Of a stretch of DNA of 13,761 nt, positions 5,599 through 13,531 are shown in pieces. The stretch is from Pseudobdellovibrionaceae bacterium (GTDB lineage: Bacteria > Bdellovibrionota > Bdellovibrionia > Bdellovibrionales > Bdellovibrionaceae): positions 1-13,761 of the forward strand of contig CANCBY010000046.1 of NCBI GenBank assembly GCA_947374445.1, in the 5' to 3' direction. Every line of letters begins with the position of its first letter. The stretch's first letter is position 1. The position numbers and the translations under genes are program-made. The notes under the pieces were generated by a model that did not search any database, was not told where the DNA came from, and saw only the letters and a program-made list of their open reading frames with translations.

Positions 5599-7464
5599 TT
5601 GGAAAAACGCACCCTCACCAGAATATTGATCGCAGCATCTATTTCGCTGGCTTGCTTTGGCGCGACATCATTTTGGTATTGTTACACACGCTCGGACTCG
5701 CAACGAGGAAAAAATCAAAAGCCCATTGCCTTTGCCGAACGCACTCAAGAAGAAATTCATCGCCGTCCTGTCACTCGCCTTATTTGGCAATTAGTCAATA
5801 ACGGCGAACCGCTTTTTCCGGGAGAAGCTATCCGCACCTCACCAGGTGGAGAAGTGCGAATTCAATTTGCCGACAGCGATAAGTACATTGATCTCGAACC
5901 AGACTCTCTGATCATCATCAGCCAATCAAAAAACGAAATCTCTTTGGACTTGATGGATGGTAGTTTCATGGTGGCGCAAAATTCGCACACCGCCGAAACC
6001 GAATTAGATAAAAAGAAAAATCCGCAACAAGCTGACCCAACTCTAACTTTGAATTCAGCTAACGGAAAAGTCGATCTCTCGAACGCAACAGCAAGCCTTA
6101 GCAAATCAACCACAGGAAACATTGACCTGCAGGTCATAAAAGGAACAGCAACGGTTGAGTCTAATGGTCAAACCAAAGAAGTTGAGTCCGGAAAATCAGG
6201 GGCTCTGGGCTCCAATGGAATCGACTTCAAACAAGAGAATCTAAAAATTATTGCTCCGTCACTCGAAGACGCTACTTTGGTAAATGTAGAGTCACCGCAG
6301 CCCGTGCGCTTTGAGTGGCAGGGATTTCCACAGGGAAGCATTGTCTTATTGGAGCTCGGACCAAATCGTAAAGAACTAAAAAAAGTCGGCGAGACCACAC
6401 ACACTTCGATCGCAGTACCACTCACGGTTGGCAAACACTATTGGCATCTTACAGCCATTGATAAGAATACAAAAAAACCTCTTGGTGAAAGTCCTATTTT
6501 TCGGGTGGAGATTGCTCCACGTTACGCGCCCAGCATGACATCTCCTGCAGCCAATGCACTGATTCAGATCATCAATGAAAAAACATCTGTCGATTTTAAA
6601 TGGAATTCTCCAGAAGACACAAAAAGTATAATTCTTGAAGTAGCAAAAGACCCTGCCTTCAAAGAAAAACTAATTTCTAAAGTTTTCGCTAACAAAGAAA
6701 TATTTTTTTCGCAAATTCTATCTGCTGGCGACTACAACTGGCGCTTGGGAGCATCTTATTCCGGGCTGCAAGAGCCCGTTTTTGGCAAGTCTCAGCCATT
6801 TTCGGTCGGAGCTGCTAAACCCAAAGTAACAATTGGCTGGCTCGACAAAGACGAAAAATCGCCGCAATACTTTCTGGTGCAGCCAGAAGCAAAGCTAGAT
6901 TGGAGCTCTGAGCAGAAAGACCAAGTTAAATTTTGGCGCTTAAAACTTGCAGACAAAGAAAGCGAAATGGAATCGCCTTCGGCTCAGGTATTTGAAACAA
7001 AAAATCTGAGCCTGCAAACAAAAATCAAAAAACCAGGTCGATATATTGCGATGGTTGAAGCGCTGGATGAAAAAAATCGCGTCATTGCAAGCTCGCCGAT
7101 GAAGGCCATCGAAATCACGCAACTTCCATTTTTGCCATCGCCAAAGCTTCAGCCTGAGACTGGCGATCTCAAAGCCAGCAACGATGGAAAACTTGAACTC
7201 AAATGGACGCAAGTCAAAGGAGCTAAAGAATACGAAATCGCTCTCCTCGATGCCAGCGGCAAAGAACTCACAAAACGCAAAGCCACGCAGAATAGCGCAG
7301 GGTACCCTACCATGCCCATTTTATTTCCTGGAAAGTATCAAGTTCGAGTCACTGCCATTGATGAACACGGACGCCCCAGCGAAAAAGCTGAAACTAGAAC
7401 AGTTCTCGTACCCGAGGGCAGCGGCCTGAGTGCTCCCAAGCTGAAGAAAATAAAGGTGAACTAA
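5599..7464 (+). CDS. Membrane-anchored FecR-domain protein with Ig/Fn3-like repeats
   Basis: Envelope protein of 621 residues, first gene of the cyclase operon. One N-terminal membrane segment or uncleaved signal (about 8-28) is followed by a FecR domain (about 55-210). Its marks are GEPLFPGEAIRTSPGGEVRIQF, YIDLEPDSLIII, LDLMDGSFMVA and a second half ending EVESGKSGALGSNG. Then come about four beta-sandwich-like repeats (about 219-305, 310-404, 407-508, 511-605). Each has a VxFxW/LxW-type strand and a late GxYxxRVTAxD-type strand (YWHLTAIDKN, YNWRLGAS, YIAMVEALDE, YQVRVTAIDE). These look like fibronectin III or Ig folds. There is no sigma factor or anti-sigma partner nearby, so this is not a FecI/FecR system. 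The TTG start is set by GGAGG. The stop TAA is directly followed by the cyclase ATG. A role as a periplasmic ligand- or wall-binding partner of the cyclase is inference. Confidence 0.82.
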   Translation: MEKRTLTRILIAASISLACFGATSFWYCYTRSDSQRGKNQKPIAFAERTQEEIHRRPVTRLIWQLVNNGEPLFPGEAIRTSPGGEVRIQFADSDKYIDLEPDSLIIISQSKNEISLDLMDGSFMVAQNSHTAETELDKKKNPQQADPTLTLNSANGKVDLSNATASLSKSTTGNIDLQVIKGTATVESNGQTKEVESGKSGALGSNGIDFKQENLKIIAPSLEDATLVNVESPQPVRFEWQGFPQGSIVLLELGPNRKELKKVGETTHTSIAVPLTVGKHYWHLTAIDKNTKKPLGESPIFRVEIAPRYAPSMTSPAANALIQIINEKTSVDFKWNSPEDTKSIILEVAKDPAFKEKLISKVFANKEIFFSQILSAGDYNWRLGASYSGLQEPVFGKSQPFSVGAAKPKVTIGWLDKDEKSPQYFLVQPEAKLDWSSEQKDQVKFWRLKLADKESEMESPSAQVFETKNLSLQTKIKKPGRYIAMVEALDEKNRVIASSPMKAIEITQLPFLPSPKLQPETGDLKASNDGKLELKWTQVKGAKEYEIALLDASGKELTKRKATQNSAGYPTMPILFPGKYQVRVTAIDEHGRPSEKAETRTVLVPEGSGLSAPKLKKIKVN

Positions 7465-9339
7465 ATGAGAATTCCAATTTCAACAAAAATTATAGCATTG
7501 ACCGTAACCATACTTTTGTGTGCCACGGCCCTCATTGCTCGTCAGTCGTCTGAGTATTTTCAGCAGGTCATGACCCAACGAGAAGACTATTCAAATATGT
7601 CCGAGGCGACCGCCCGTTCAAAAGAAGTCGATAATCTCCTCAGCGGAGCCCTCGACAGAGTGCAAATTATTGGCACCTTGCTCATGAAGAAAAGTTCTGA
7701 GGCTGCAATTGCCGCTGGCAACAGCAAAACTGAAACCCCTGCCAACAATCGAATTCAAGATATTGATGAGCTGACGTTCAACTTCAACAAAGACAAAAAT
7801 TTGGTTTCAATTGAGGTGATCAAAGTCGGGCCCGAGGGCCAGCAGCTCATCGGCCGCAAAATCAAAGATGATTTTTTTAAGCAGTCTAAGGTTGAACTCA
7901 ACTATATCTCAGAGCTAAGAACTAAGATTCCATTCCCGGTGGCCTCAGTCGCACAAAAAAATGTAGAAATCAGAAACTCAACAACTGCTGGCGGCTTGCC
8001 ACTTTTAACAATAGGTCTACCCCTCGCAAAAGATGCTCAAGGCAACGTCACTCACGTAGTTCTAGCCGATCTACAAATGGCACTGCTGCAAAAACCATTT
8101 TCTAACGAGAGCGAGAGAACTTTTTATCTCATTGATAAAACGGGACATCTTTTAGCCCATCAAGACGAAACTAAAGCGATATCAAATCTGAGCATGAATT
8201 CATCGCCGCTGGTAGCGAAAGCCATCGCCGAGACAACTCCTCGAAGACAGACCCGCTTTGATGACCCTACCGACGGCAAAACCTATATTGGCGCTTATGT
8301 TAAAAATCCATTTTGGGGGATCACCGTCGTTGCCCAAACGGCCGAAGAAATTATTCTTGAGCCCGCCAAAGAAGTTCAAAGAAAAGCCTATTACATCTCA
8401 GGAATTGTAATTTCAGTGGCGATCTTTTTTTGCTTCTTGTTTTCAATGAGTCTTACAAGTCCTATCGAAAAATTAGCCGAGATGATCAAAGTCGTAGCAA
8501 AAGGAAATTTCGACATCAAAGCCAGATCCATTGTTAAGTCGCATGACGAAGTGGGAGATTTAGCTACAGCTTTTGATCACATGACTGAAGGACTTAAAGA
8601 AAGAGATAAAGTTAAAAATCTTTTCTCAAAATTTCATGGGTCCTCCGTGGCCGAAGATCTTATCAAAAATGATATTGGTGTTGGTGGTTCAAATAAAAAC
8701 GTGACTGTTTTCTTTTCTGACATTCGCGGTTTTACAAAATTTAGCGAGGGCCGCACTCCCGAAGAAGTCGTAACGATGCTCAACGAATATTTCGCTGTAA
8801 TGGTTAAAATTATAAACTCTCATGGCGGTGTCGTTGATAAGTTTATTGGTGATGCGATCATGGCCGTGTGGGGCGCTCCTAAGGCAAGCGACAAAGACAC
8901 ACACAACGCTGTTCGTGCTTGCATCGAAATGCGATCAGCTCTTGAAAAGCTAAATCACTTAAGGCGCAATCGAGGGCAAACCGACATCATGATAGGCATG
9001 GGTCTTCACTGCGGCCAGGCGATCTCAGGTACGATTGGCTCTGATGAACGCATGGAGTACACAGTCATCGGTGACACCGTCAATATGACTTCGAGGATTG
9101 AGGCCTCTACCAAGGCTTTTGGCTCCGACCTTCTAGTCTCTGAAGCCGTCTATGACAAAGTAAAAGACGATTTTATGTTTCACCTAGGCGGCGTCGCAGA
9201 GGTGAAGGGCAAATCTGAGCCCCTAAAAATGTTTAAAGTCCGTGGTTACAAAGATCAAAGTGGTAAAATGATCGAAGTCAAAACTGAATTTTCAGATTAC
9301 CAAGCTGAAGATGCAGAGAAAGTAAAGATGGTCAGCTAG
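7465..9339 (+). CDS. Membrane adenylate cyclase: Cache sensor, HAMP, class III catalytic domain
   Basis: Inner-membrane receptor enzyme predicted to make cAMP from ATP in response to a periplasmic signal; 624 residues. TM1 is at about 8-26. The periplasmic dCache-like sensor (about 27-308) has the pattern FYLIDKTGHLLAHQD and GAYVKNPFWGITVVAQT. TM2 is at about 309-331, HAMP at about 332-382 (SPIEKL, DEVGDLATAFDHM), and the class III cyclase domain at about 410-570. All key residues are present: metal-binding D419 (FFSDIRGF) and D463 (DKFIGDA), adenine-specifying K459 and D537, and transition-state N540 and R544 (GDTVNMTSRIE). So ATP rather than GTP is the expected substrate. The gene starts immediately after the FecR-domain gene stop and ends 1 nt before the PilZ-like gene. 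AAAGGTG upstream is a plausible ribosome site. The ligand is unknown. Confidence 0.93.
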   Translation: MRIPISTKIIALTVTILLCATALIARQSSEYFQQVMTQREDYSNMSEATARSKEVDNLLSGALDRVQIIGTLLMKKSSEAAIAAGNSKTETPANNRIQDIDELTFNFNKDKNLVSIEVIKVGPEGQQLIGRKIKDDFFKQSKVELNYISELRTKIPFPVASVAQKNVEIRNSTTAGGLPLLTIGLPLAKDAQGNVTHVVLADLQMALLQKPFSNESERTFYLIDKTGHLLAHQDETKAISNLSMNSSPLVAKAIAETTPRRQTRFDDPTDGKTYIGAYVKNPFWGITVVAQTAEEIILEPAKEVQRKAYYISGIVISVAIFFCFLFSMSLTSPIEKLAEMIKVVAKGNFDIKARSIVKSHDEVGDLATAFDHMTEGLKERDKVKNLFSKFHGSSVAEDLIKNDIGVGGSNKNVTVFFSDIRGFTKFSEGRTPEEVVTMLNEYFAVMVKIINSHGGVVDKFIGDAIMAVWGAPKASDKDTHNAVRACIEMRSALEKLNHLRRNRGQTDIMIGMGLHCGQAISGTIGSDERMEYTVIGDTVNMTSRIEASTKAFGSDLLVSEAVYDKVKDDFMFHLGGVAEVKGKSEPLKMFKVRGYKDQSGKMIEVKTEFSDYQAEDAEKVKMVS

Positions 9340-9340
9340 C

Positions 9341-9724
9341 ATGAGAAAACCGACAGTTAATTTTCACGTCTACAATCTAACAAATCTGACGACTGAAATG
9401 GACATGATTAAGATCAAGGCCGAAACTCCGATTGGGCTCACGGAATTTGATCAGCACCGGCTTTGTTTTGAGGTAGACCCTACCTCTTGCAGCATTGGAC
9501 AGTTGGTAAAAGTAGAAGGAATTATCGAGTTTCCGCAGGCTCCCCTGGCATTTTCATGTCTCGGAAAAGTCTCGCACACATTGAAACAAGACAATAAAAA
9601 AATGAAAGTCACTATTGAGCTTAGATCTTACGACAAAGATATCTGGGCACGCTTTACAAGCTTATTAAAAACCAGACAGAGCGAACTCGACAAAGTCTTT
9701 AACTCGATGAAAGACGATGAATGA
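9341..9724 (+). CDS. PilZ-like small cytoplasmic protein without the c-di-GMP motif (tentative)
   Basis: A 127-residue protein with no signal peptide or membrane segment. The middle and end (about 45-125) have the rhythm of a PilZ beta-barrel and closing helix: CSIGQLVKVEGIIEF, FSCLGKVSHTL, MKVTIELRSYD, then FTSLLKTRQSELDKVFNSMK. The c-di-GMP signature RxxxR is not seen, and the usual (D/N)xSxxG is only weakly echoed in VDPTSCSIGQ. It may be a non-binding PilZ adaptor or an unrelated barrel. ATG 9341 lies 1 nt after the cyclase stop, and the stop overlaps the next ATG by 4 bp (ATGA), so it is probably co-translated with both neighbours. The real-gene call is firm; the fold is tentative. Confidence 0.7.
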   Translation: MRKPTVNFHVYNLTNLTTEMDMIKIKAETPIGLTEFDQHRLCFEVDPTSCSIGQLVKVEGIIEFPQAPLAFSCLGKVSHTLKQDNKKMKVTIELRSYDKDIWARFTSLLKTRQSELDKVFNSMKDDE

Positions 9725-11037
9725 TTAAGCCGGCGGTCAATCCCGAAGTCATAAACTTTTTAAAATACGAGAAAGCTCTGATAGTAGAGCCTTCGATGCC
9801 ATTTGCACAATCGATTATCGCATTTTTGAAAGACTTTGGTGTTTCATCGCAAAATATTTTTCATGCACGAAAATTTGCTGATGCTCAAGAAATTATCCGA
9901 ACTCAAAAGCCTAAAATTTTAATCACCGAATATGCATTAGACACTCAAACAGGCGTTGCGCTCATACCAAACATCTTAGAAAATTATGAAGAAGCCAATA
10001 AAATTACGATTCTCCTGACTCACGATGCGGGCTCCTCAATCATCGCTGAGGCGGCAGAAGAGCATGTTGACTCCTATTACCTAAAGCCAATTTCTATCTC
10101 TGATTTTTCAGAGCGCTTTGTAAAAACAGTTCTTTCAAAAATTAAAGCCACGCCCTTTCAAGTCAAAATTCGCTCTGGCAAAAACAATCTCAAAGAAAAA
10201 AATTATTCTCTCGCAGTTGAAGACTTCACCCAGGCAAAAACACTGCAAAGCAATTCTCCGCTCATCTACTATTACCTCGGACTCACTCATTCTTTGCAAA
10301 GTCTGGGTTCTGAGGCTTTAAAAATGTTTGCAGAGGGACTAAAAATAAACGGTCTTCATTACAAATGTCTTCTTGGAAAGTTTGATATTCTTTATGAGCT
10401 CAAAGATTATCCTGCGGCTTACGATGTCGCCAAAGTCATTGCTAAGCACTTCCCATTGAGCCCTAAGCGTCTAGGGCATATTTTAGTGGCCTCTGTTTTT
10501 AGTCACAACCTAGAAGATGTTCCTAAGTATTTTGAAATCTATAAACACCTAGAAGCCCGTCCTCCAGAGCTCACAAAGATATTTTCAGCAGCGCTTTCTG
10601 CTGCGGCTAAACACTACCTTAAGATCAATAACATCGCCAAAGCGGATGAGTGCTTTCAAATGGGCGTGAACGTGATCGGAGCTGATGCCACCTATATCGA
10701 CATGATTATCCGAGAGCTACTCAAAGTCCGTGCCTGCCAGCAGGCCGAGGCTTATCTTAAACTGTACCCTGCTCACGAAATTGGCCAAAAGCACTACTCA
10801 CAAGGAACCTTTTTGATTGGCCTGCAATCTAGAAGTGATCGCGATGAAATCATAGAGATCGGCAAAAAACTACTCACGAATAATTTTGCCGATAAAGAGT
10901 GCTATCTTCAGTTTGTAAAATTTTTGGTCGACGTGAACAAAAAAACTTTGGCCGAGGACGTCACGACCCGAGCGATCAAAGAGCACCCAGAGCTCCGCAA
11001 GGAGCTCTATGACATGATCGAAAACCTATCTCATTAG
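9721..11037 (+). CDS. Receiver-like (pseudo-receiver) domain fused to TPR-like repeats
   Basis: Cytoplasmic adaptor of 438 residues, last gene of the cyclase operon. Residues about 16-135 have the receiver layout: hydrophobic strand ALIVEPS, strand ILITEYAL, strand TILLTHD with T100, and YYLKP with the conserved K122. The phospho-acceptor Asp position is Glu (E70 in ITEYA), and the N-terminal acidic pair is reduced to E23-P24, so normal phosphorylation is unlikely. Residues about 150-435 are helical repeats of TPR type (KNYSLAVEDFTQAKTL, PLIYYYLGLTHSLQSLGSEALKMFAEGLKI as examples read in pieces), usually protein-binding. No DNA-binding or catalytic output domain is present. The start overlaps the previous stop by 4 bp; the stop (TAG) overlaps the convergent permease stop. 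Probable role: protein-protein adaptor downstream of the cyclase (inference). Confidence 0.85.
   Translation: MIKPAVNPEVINFLKYEKALIVEPSMPFAQSIIAFLKDFGVSSQNIFHARKFADAQEIIRTQKPKILITEYALDTQTGVALIPNILENYEEANKITILLTHDAGSSIIAEAAEEHVDSYYLKPISISDFSERFVKTVLSKIKATPFQVKIRSGKNNLKEKNYSLAVEDFTQAKTLQSNSPLIYYYLGLTHSLQSLGSEALKMFAEGLKINGLHYKCLLGKFDILYELKDYPAAYDVAKVIAKHFPLSPKRLGHILVASVFSHNLEDVPKYFEIYKHLEARPPELTKIFSAALSAAAKHYLKINNIAKADECFQMGVNVIGADATYIDMIIRELLKVRACQQAEAYLKLYPAHEIGQKHYSQGTFLIGLQSRSDRDEIIEIGKKLLTNNFADKECYLQFVKFLVDVNKKTLAEDVTTRAIKEHPELRKELYDMIENLSH
10989..11008. other. Perfect 8-bp hairpin with GCAA tetraloop near a convergent gene junction
   Basis: AGAGCTCC (10989-10996), GCAA (10997-11000), GGAGCTCT (11001-11008). 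It lies in the last codons of the TPR gene, about 30 nt before the point where the two convergent genes overlap. There is no T tract on either strand, so it is not a standard terminator. It could stabilise the plus-strand 3' end or pause polymerase; the GNRA-type loop is on the plus-strand RNA. Confidence 0.4.
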
Positions 11038-12299
11038 ATTTTTAAACTGAGTCCATCTTTCAAAGCTAAACGCATCGAACGCACAGCTGGTATAAGACCT
11101 ACGAGAGCCCCCAACACCAGCATCGAACTAATCTCAATAAATTCACGCACTGAAAAAACAGAACCCACCAGATAAAGCCCAAACTCTCTCTCGAGCCAAT
11201 CTTTCAGGACTTGAAACACCACAACTTGCACAACCACACCCACGGCGACTCCCAGCAAAGTCAGAGTTGTAGACTCAAGCACTAACAAGGCCACTATTTT
11301 CTGTGGCGAAGCCCCCAGCGCTCGCAAGATAGCCATCTCGCGCCGCCGTTCATTTAGGCCTGTCAAAAGTGCAATTAGCATTGCGACCAAGCCCACAACA
11401 ACGACCATCATAGCAATCGCTCGCAAAGTGACTTCGACATAGCCAAGCCCCCGCCACAGCTCAGACAAAGTCACACCTGGAATGATCGCCAGCAAAGGCT
11501 CTTCTTTGTAGGTATTGATTTCTCTCTGCAAACGCAAAGTCTCGATACGTGACTTTGTTCTTAAAAAAAACGCTGTGATCATTTTAATTTTGATATCTTC
11601 TTTTTTTATCGAAGCCTGAGCCACAACTTGAGAGGCCGTGGGCATGGCCCCATTTTGCCAATCAATGTGCAGGCCCTCTAGGCCCTCGAGCGTAATATAG
11701 ATCGAGCGGTCCAGTGCGGTGCCTGTAGACTTCAAAACACCCACCACTGTGAATGGCTTATCATCATGCATGAGAATGCCTTGCCCTTTGGTCACCCCAT
11801 GAGCGATCACAATTTTTTGTCCGAGCTGATAGCCCAGTTCGCGTGCGACATCGGAGCCGATCACGGCATCCCAAAGACCTTGGGTCGCAGCCCCTTGCTG
11901 AAGTTCAACAGACTGGTCTCCGCGAAAGCGATAGTGCTGATAAAAGTTCTCGTCAGTGCCAACAACGCGAAAACCGCGATGCCCATCCCCCAGCGAGTAC
12001 GGGATTGTCCAATCGACTGAAGGATGCTTTTTGAGCTCCTCATAAGTCTCCATAGAAATATTATTCGTGGCGTTTCCCATGTTAAAAACCGTGTACAAGA
12101 TCAAATTGATCGGACCACTGCGTGCTCCCACAATCAGATCTGTCTGACTGATCGTTTGCGTGAAGCCCTCTTCGGCGGCGCGCTTGGCTCTTTCAACCGA
12201 TAACAACAGCGCCGTTGAAAGCGCGATGGATGCGATTGTTAGCCCCGTGGTCAAACGACGGTTGTTGATTGACTTCCAAGCGAGGCGAAGAAAAATCAT
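11034..12299 (-). CDS. MacB/FtsX-type ABC transporter permease
   Basis: Inner-membrane permease, 421 residues. It has the MacB/LolC-type topology: TM1 at about 16-34, a large periplasmic MacB_PCD-like domain (about 35-285), then TM2 (about 290-314), TM3 (about 335-361) and TM4 (about 388-406). The coupling segment ERRREMAILRALGASPQKI (317-335) between TM2 and TM3 is the FtsX-family signature that contacts the ATPase. Such transporters usually act by mechanotransmission, or extract lipoproteins, rather than importing across the membrane. The ATG overlaps the ATPase stop by 4 bp (ATGA). Its TAA stop overlaps the convergent TPR gene by 4 bp with no terminator between. Substrate unknown. Confidence 0.9.
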   Translation of the reverse strand: MIFLRLAWKSINNRRLTTGLTIASIALSTALLLSVERAKRAAEEGFTQTISQTDLIVGARSGPINLILYTVFNMGNATNNISMETYEELKKHPSVDWTIPYSLGDGHRGFRVVGTDENFYQHYRFRGDQSVELQQGAATQGLWDAVIGSDVARELGYQLGQKIVIAHGVTKGQGILMHDDKPFTVVGVLKSTGTALDRSIYITLEGLEGLHIDWQNGAMPTASQVVAQASIKKEDIKIKMITAFFLRTKSRIETLRLQREINTYKEEPLLAIIPGVTLSELWRGLGYVEVTLRAIAMMVVVVGLVAMLIALLTGLNERRREMAILRALGASPQKIVALLVLESTTLTLLGVAVGVVVQVVVFQVLKDWLEREFGLYLVGSVFSVREFIEISSMLVLGALVGLIPAVRSMRLALKDGLSLKI

Positions 12300-12988
12300 A
12301 ACGCCTCCGTTTTTTGCTGAGCTTGGTTGATTTCAGTGAAAGCAATACTTCTTGTGAAAAGTTTTTCTAACGTGCGATCATGACTCACAAATAAGACCGT
12401 GGTCCCCTGCTCCTCACACTGCTGAAACAACAAAGAGATAAACTTTTCGCGGTGATCATAATCTAGCGAGGAGGTCGGCTCATCAGCCAAAATCAGTTCA
12501 GGCTTGCCAAAAAGAGCTCTGGCCACAGCCACCCTTTGTTGCTGGCCGACGCTGAGCTCAGTCACTCGGCGCTTCATGTATTGAGCAATACCTAAAGCTT
12601 TTGCCAAGCGCTCAGTCTCGGCAGAAAATTCGAGACCTTTGAGTCTTTCTTTTTTTTCAGGACTTAAATGCGCTGGCAATTCAATATTTTCTTCAACACT
12701 TAAATAAGGAATCAAATTAAAGCTTTGAAAGACATAGCCTAAATGCGAAGCCCTAAAATGATCTCGCTCCACAGAACTAAAATGAGTCAAATCCGAACCT
12801 AATATTTTAACTTCTCCTCGAGTGGCTGGTAAAACACCCGCCAAAATCTCAAGCAAAGTGGATTTTCCTGAACCGCTAGGACCATGAAGAAACACTCGCT
12901 CTCCAGATTTGATTTGTAGAGCCGGAATTTTCAATGTCAGTGCTGTGTCAGCAGAATAAGCAAACTCTAAATTTGAAATTTCAATCAT
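12296..12988 (-). CDS. ABC transporter ATP-binding protein, MacB/LolD family
   Basis: Cytoplasmic ATPase that powers the permease encoded immediately downstream; 230 residues, normal for LolD/MacB-type subunits. Visible motifs: Walker A GPSGSGKST (36-44), Q-loop Q88 (YVFQSFNLIPYLSVEEN, a MacB/LolD-like run), signature LSVGQQQRVA (145-154), Walker B LILADE (165-170) with catalytic E170, D-loop SSLD, and H-loop H203 (SHD). All catalytic residues are intact. The ATG at 12988 lies 27 bp after the DUF3299 gene stop, so the three genes probably share one message. Symbol withheld because the substrate is unknown. Confidence 0.92.
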   Translation of the reverse strand: MIEISNLEFAYSADTALTLKIPALQIKSGERVFLHGPSGSGKSTLLEILAGVLPATRGEVKILGSDLTHFSSVERDHFRASHLGYVFQSFNLIPYLSVEENIELPAHLSPEKKERLKGLEFSAETERLAKALGIAQYMKRRVTELSVGQQQRVAVARALFGKPELILADEPTSSLDYDHREKFISLLFQQCEEQGTTVLFVSHDRTLEKLFTRSIAFTEINQAQQKTEAL

Positions 12989-13015
12989 AGACTCTCGCTT
13001 CTTTTGAGCAGGCCT

Positions 13016-13483
13016 TTAGCGATAGGGCTCGATCTTTAAACCACTCATTTGAAACGAGCTCTCGCCATACATATGCCGCTTGGATTTAAGACTTAACTTG
13101 CCCATGACCCAGATCGGCCCAAATTCCACCTTGGCATTGGCTGCAACATCCATATTGATGAGCACCATCTGATTCGGCGGTGGTGGCGGCACATGAATGC
13201 AGGCTTGCGGACTTGGCACCAACAAAAATTCAGTAACAGCTTTTTGATTGTCTTCCAGAGGCACCATAAAACCTGGAATTTTGACGTCTTTGCCATCCAA
13301 AGCTTGCAGCTCGGGCGGCATTTTACCTGTGACGTAGTCCATCTCACCTAAGAGGCGCCAGTCGACTTCGATCGCATCGCCCATGCCAAGAGCCGAACGG
13401 TTTTGAAACAGAAAAAAGCCAGCCACCGCTGACAGCAAAAAAACCACAACCACCGAAATAAGTGTTGAACGCGCAAATAGCAT
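13016..13483 (-). CDS. DUF3299 membrane-anchored protein
   Basis: Predicted periplasmic protein with an N-terminal membrane anchor (about 6-27), 155 residues from ATG 13483. The domain matches DUF3299: VDWRLLGEMDYVTG, KIPGFMVPLED, EFLLVPSPQACIHVPPPPPN (C95, H97 and five consecutive prolines) and YGESSFQMSGLKIEPY at the end. DUF3299 genes often sit beside ABC ATPase/permease pairs like the one downstream. I recall links to metal uptake operons such as the Vibrio zrg cluster, but am not certain of that detail. A TTG at 13540 would add 19 residues but would overlap the hisS start; it lies in TTGACT, a perfect five-of-six -35 box, so I prefer the ATG. No clear Shine-Dalgarno sequence precedes either start. 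Confidence 0.8.
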   Translation of the reverse strand: MLFARSTLISVVVVFLLSAVAGFFLFQNRSALGMGDAIEVDWRLLGEMDYVTGKMPPELQALDGKDVKIPGFMVPLEDNQKAVTEFLLVPSPQACIHVPPPPPNQMVLINMDVAANAKVEFGPIWVMGKLSLKSKRHMYGESSFQMSGLKIEPYR

Positions 13484-13495
13484 AGGCTTTGGAGT

Positions 13496-13524
13496 TTGCC
13501 TGATGGGGGCCAATTTGCTAGAGT
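13496..13524 (+). promoter_or_regulatory. Putative hisS promoter
   Basis: TTGCCT (13496-13501) and TAGAGT (13519-13524) are spaced by 17 bp. Only 7 nt separate the -10 box from the hisS ATG, so the transcript would have almost no leader. There is no good Shine-Dalgarno sequence before hisS. The boxes match consensus only 4 of 6 each. On the opposite strand, TTGACT (13535-13540) could be the -35 of the DUF3299-ABC operon, but I could not find a properly spaced -10. Confidence 0.4.
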
Positions 13525-13531
13525 TGTCTTT

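Noticed and set aside
5599..7464. FecR-domain protein as an anti-sigma regulator of the nearby TonB receptor.
   Set aside because: No FecI-type sigma factor in the window, the receptor lacks an STN signalling domain, and the two are in separate, oppositely oriented operons.
7465..9339. Cyclase domain as a GGDEF diguanylate cyclase or a guanylate cyclase.
   Set aside because: Motifs are class III (FFSDIRGF, DKFIGDA, GDTVN), and K459/D537 are the adenine-specifying pair.
10989..11008. Hairpin as a rho-independent terminator.
   Set aside because: No T tract follows on either strand.
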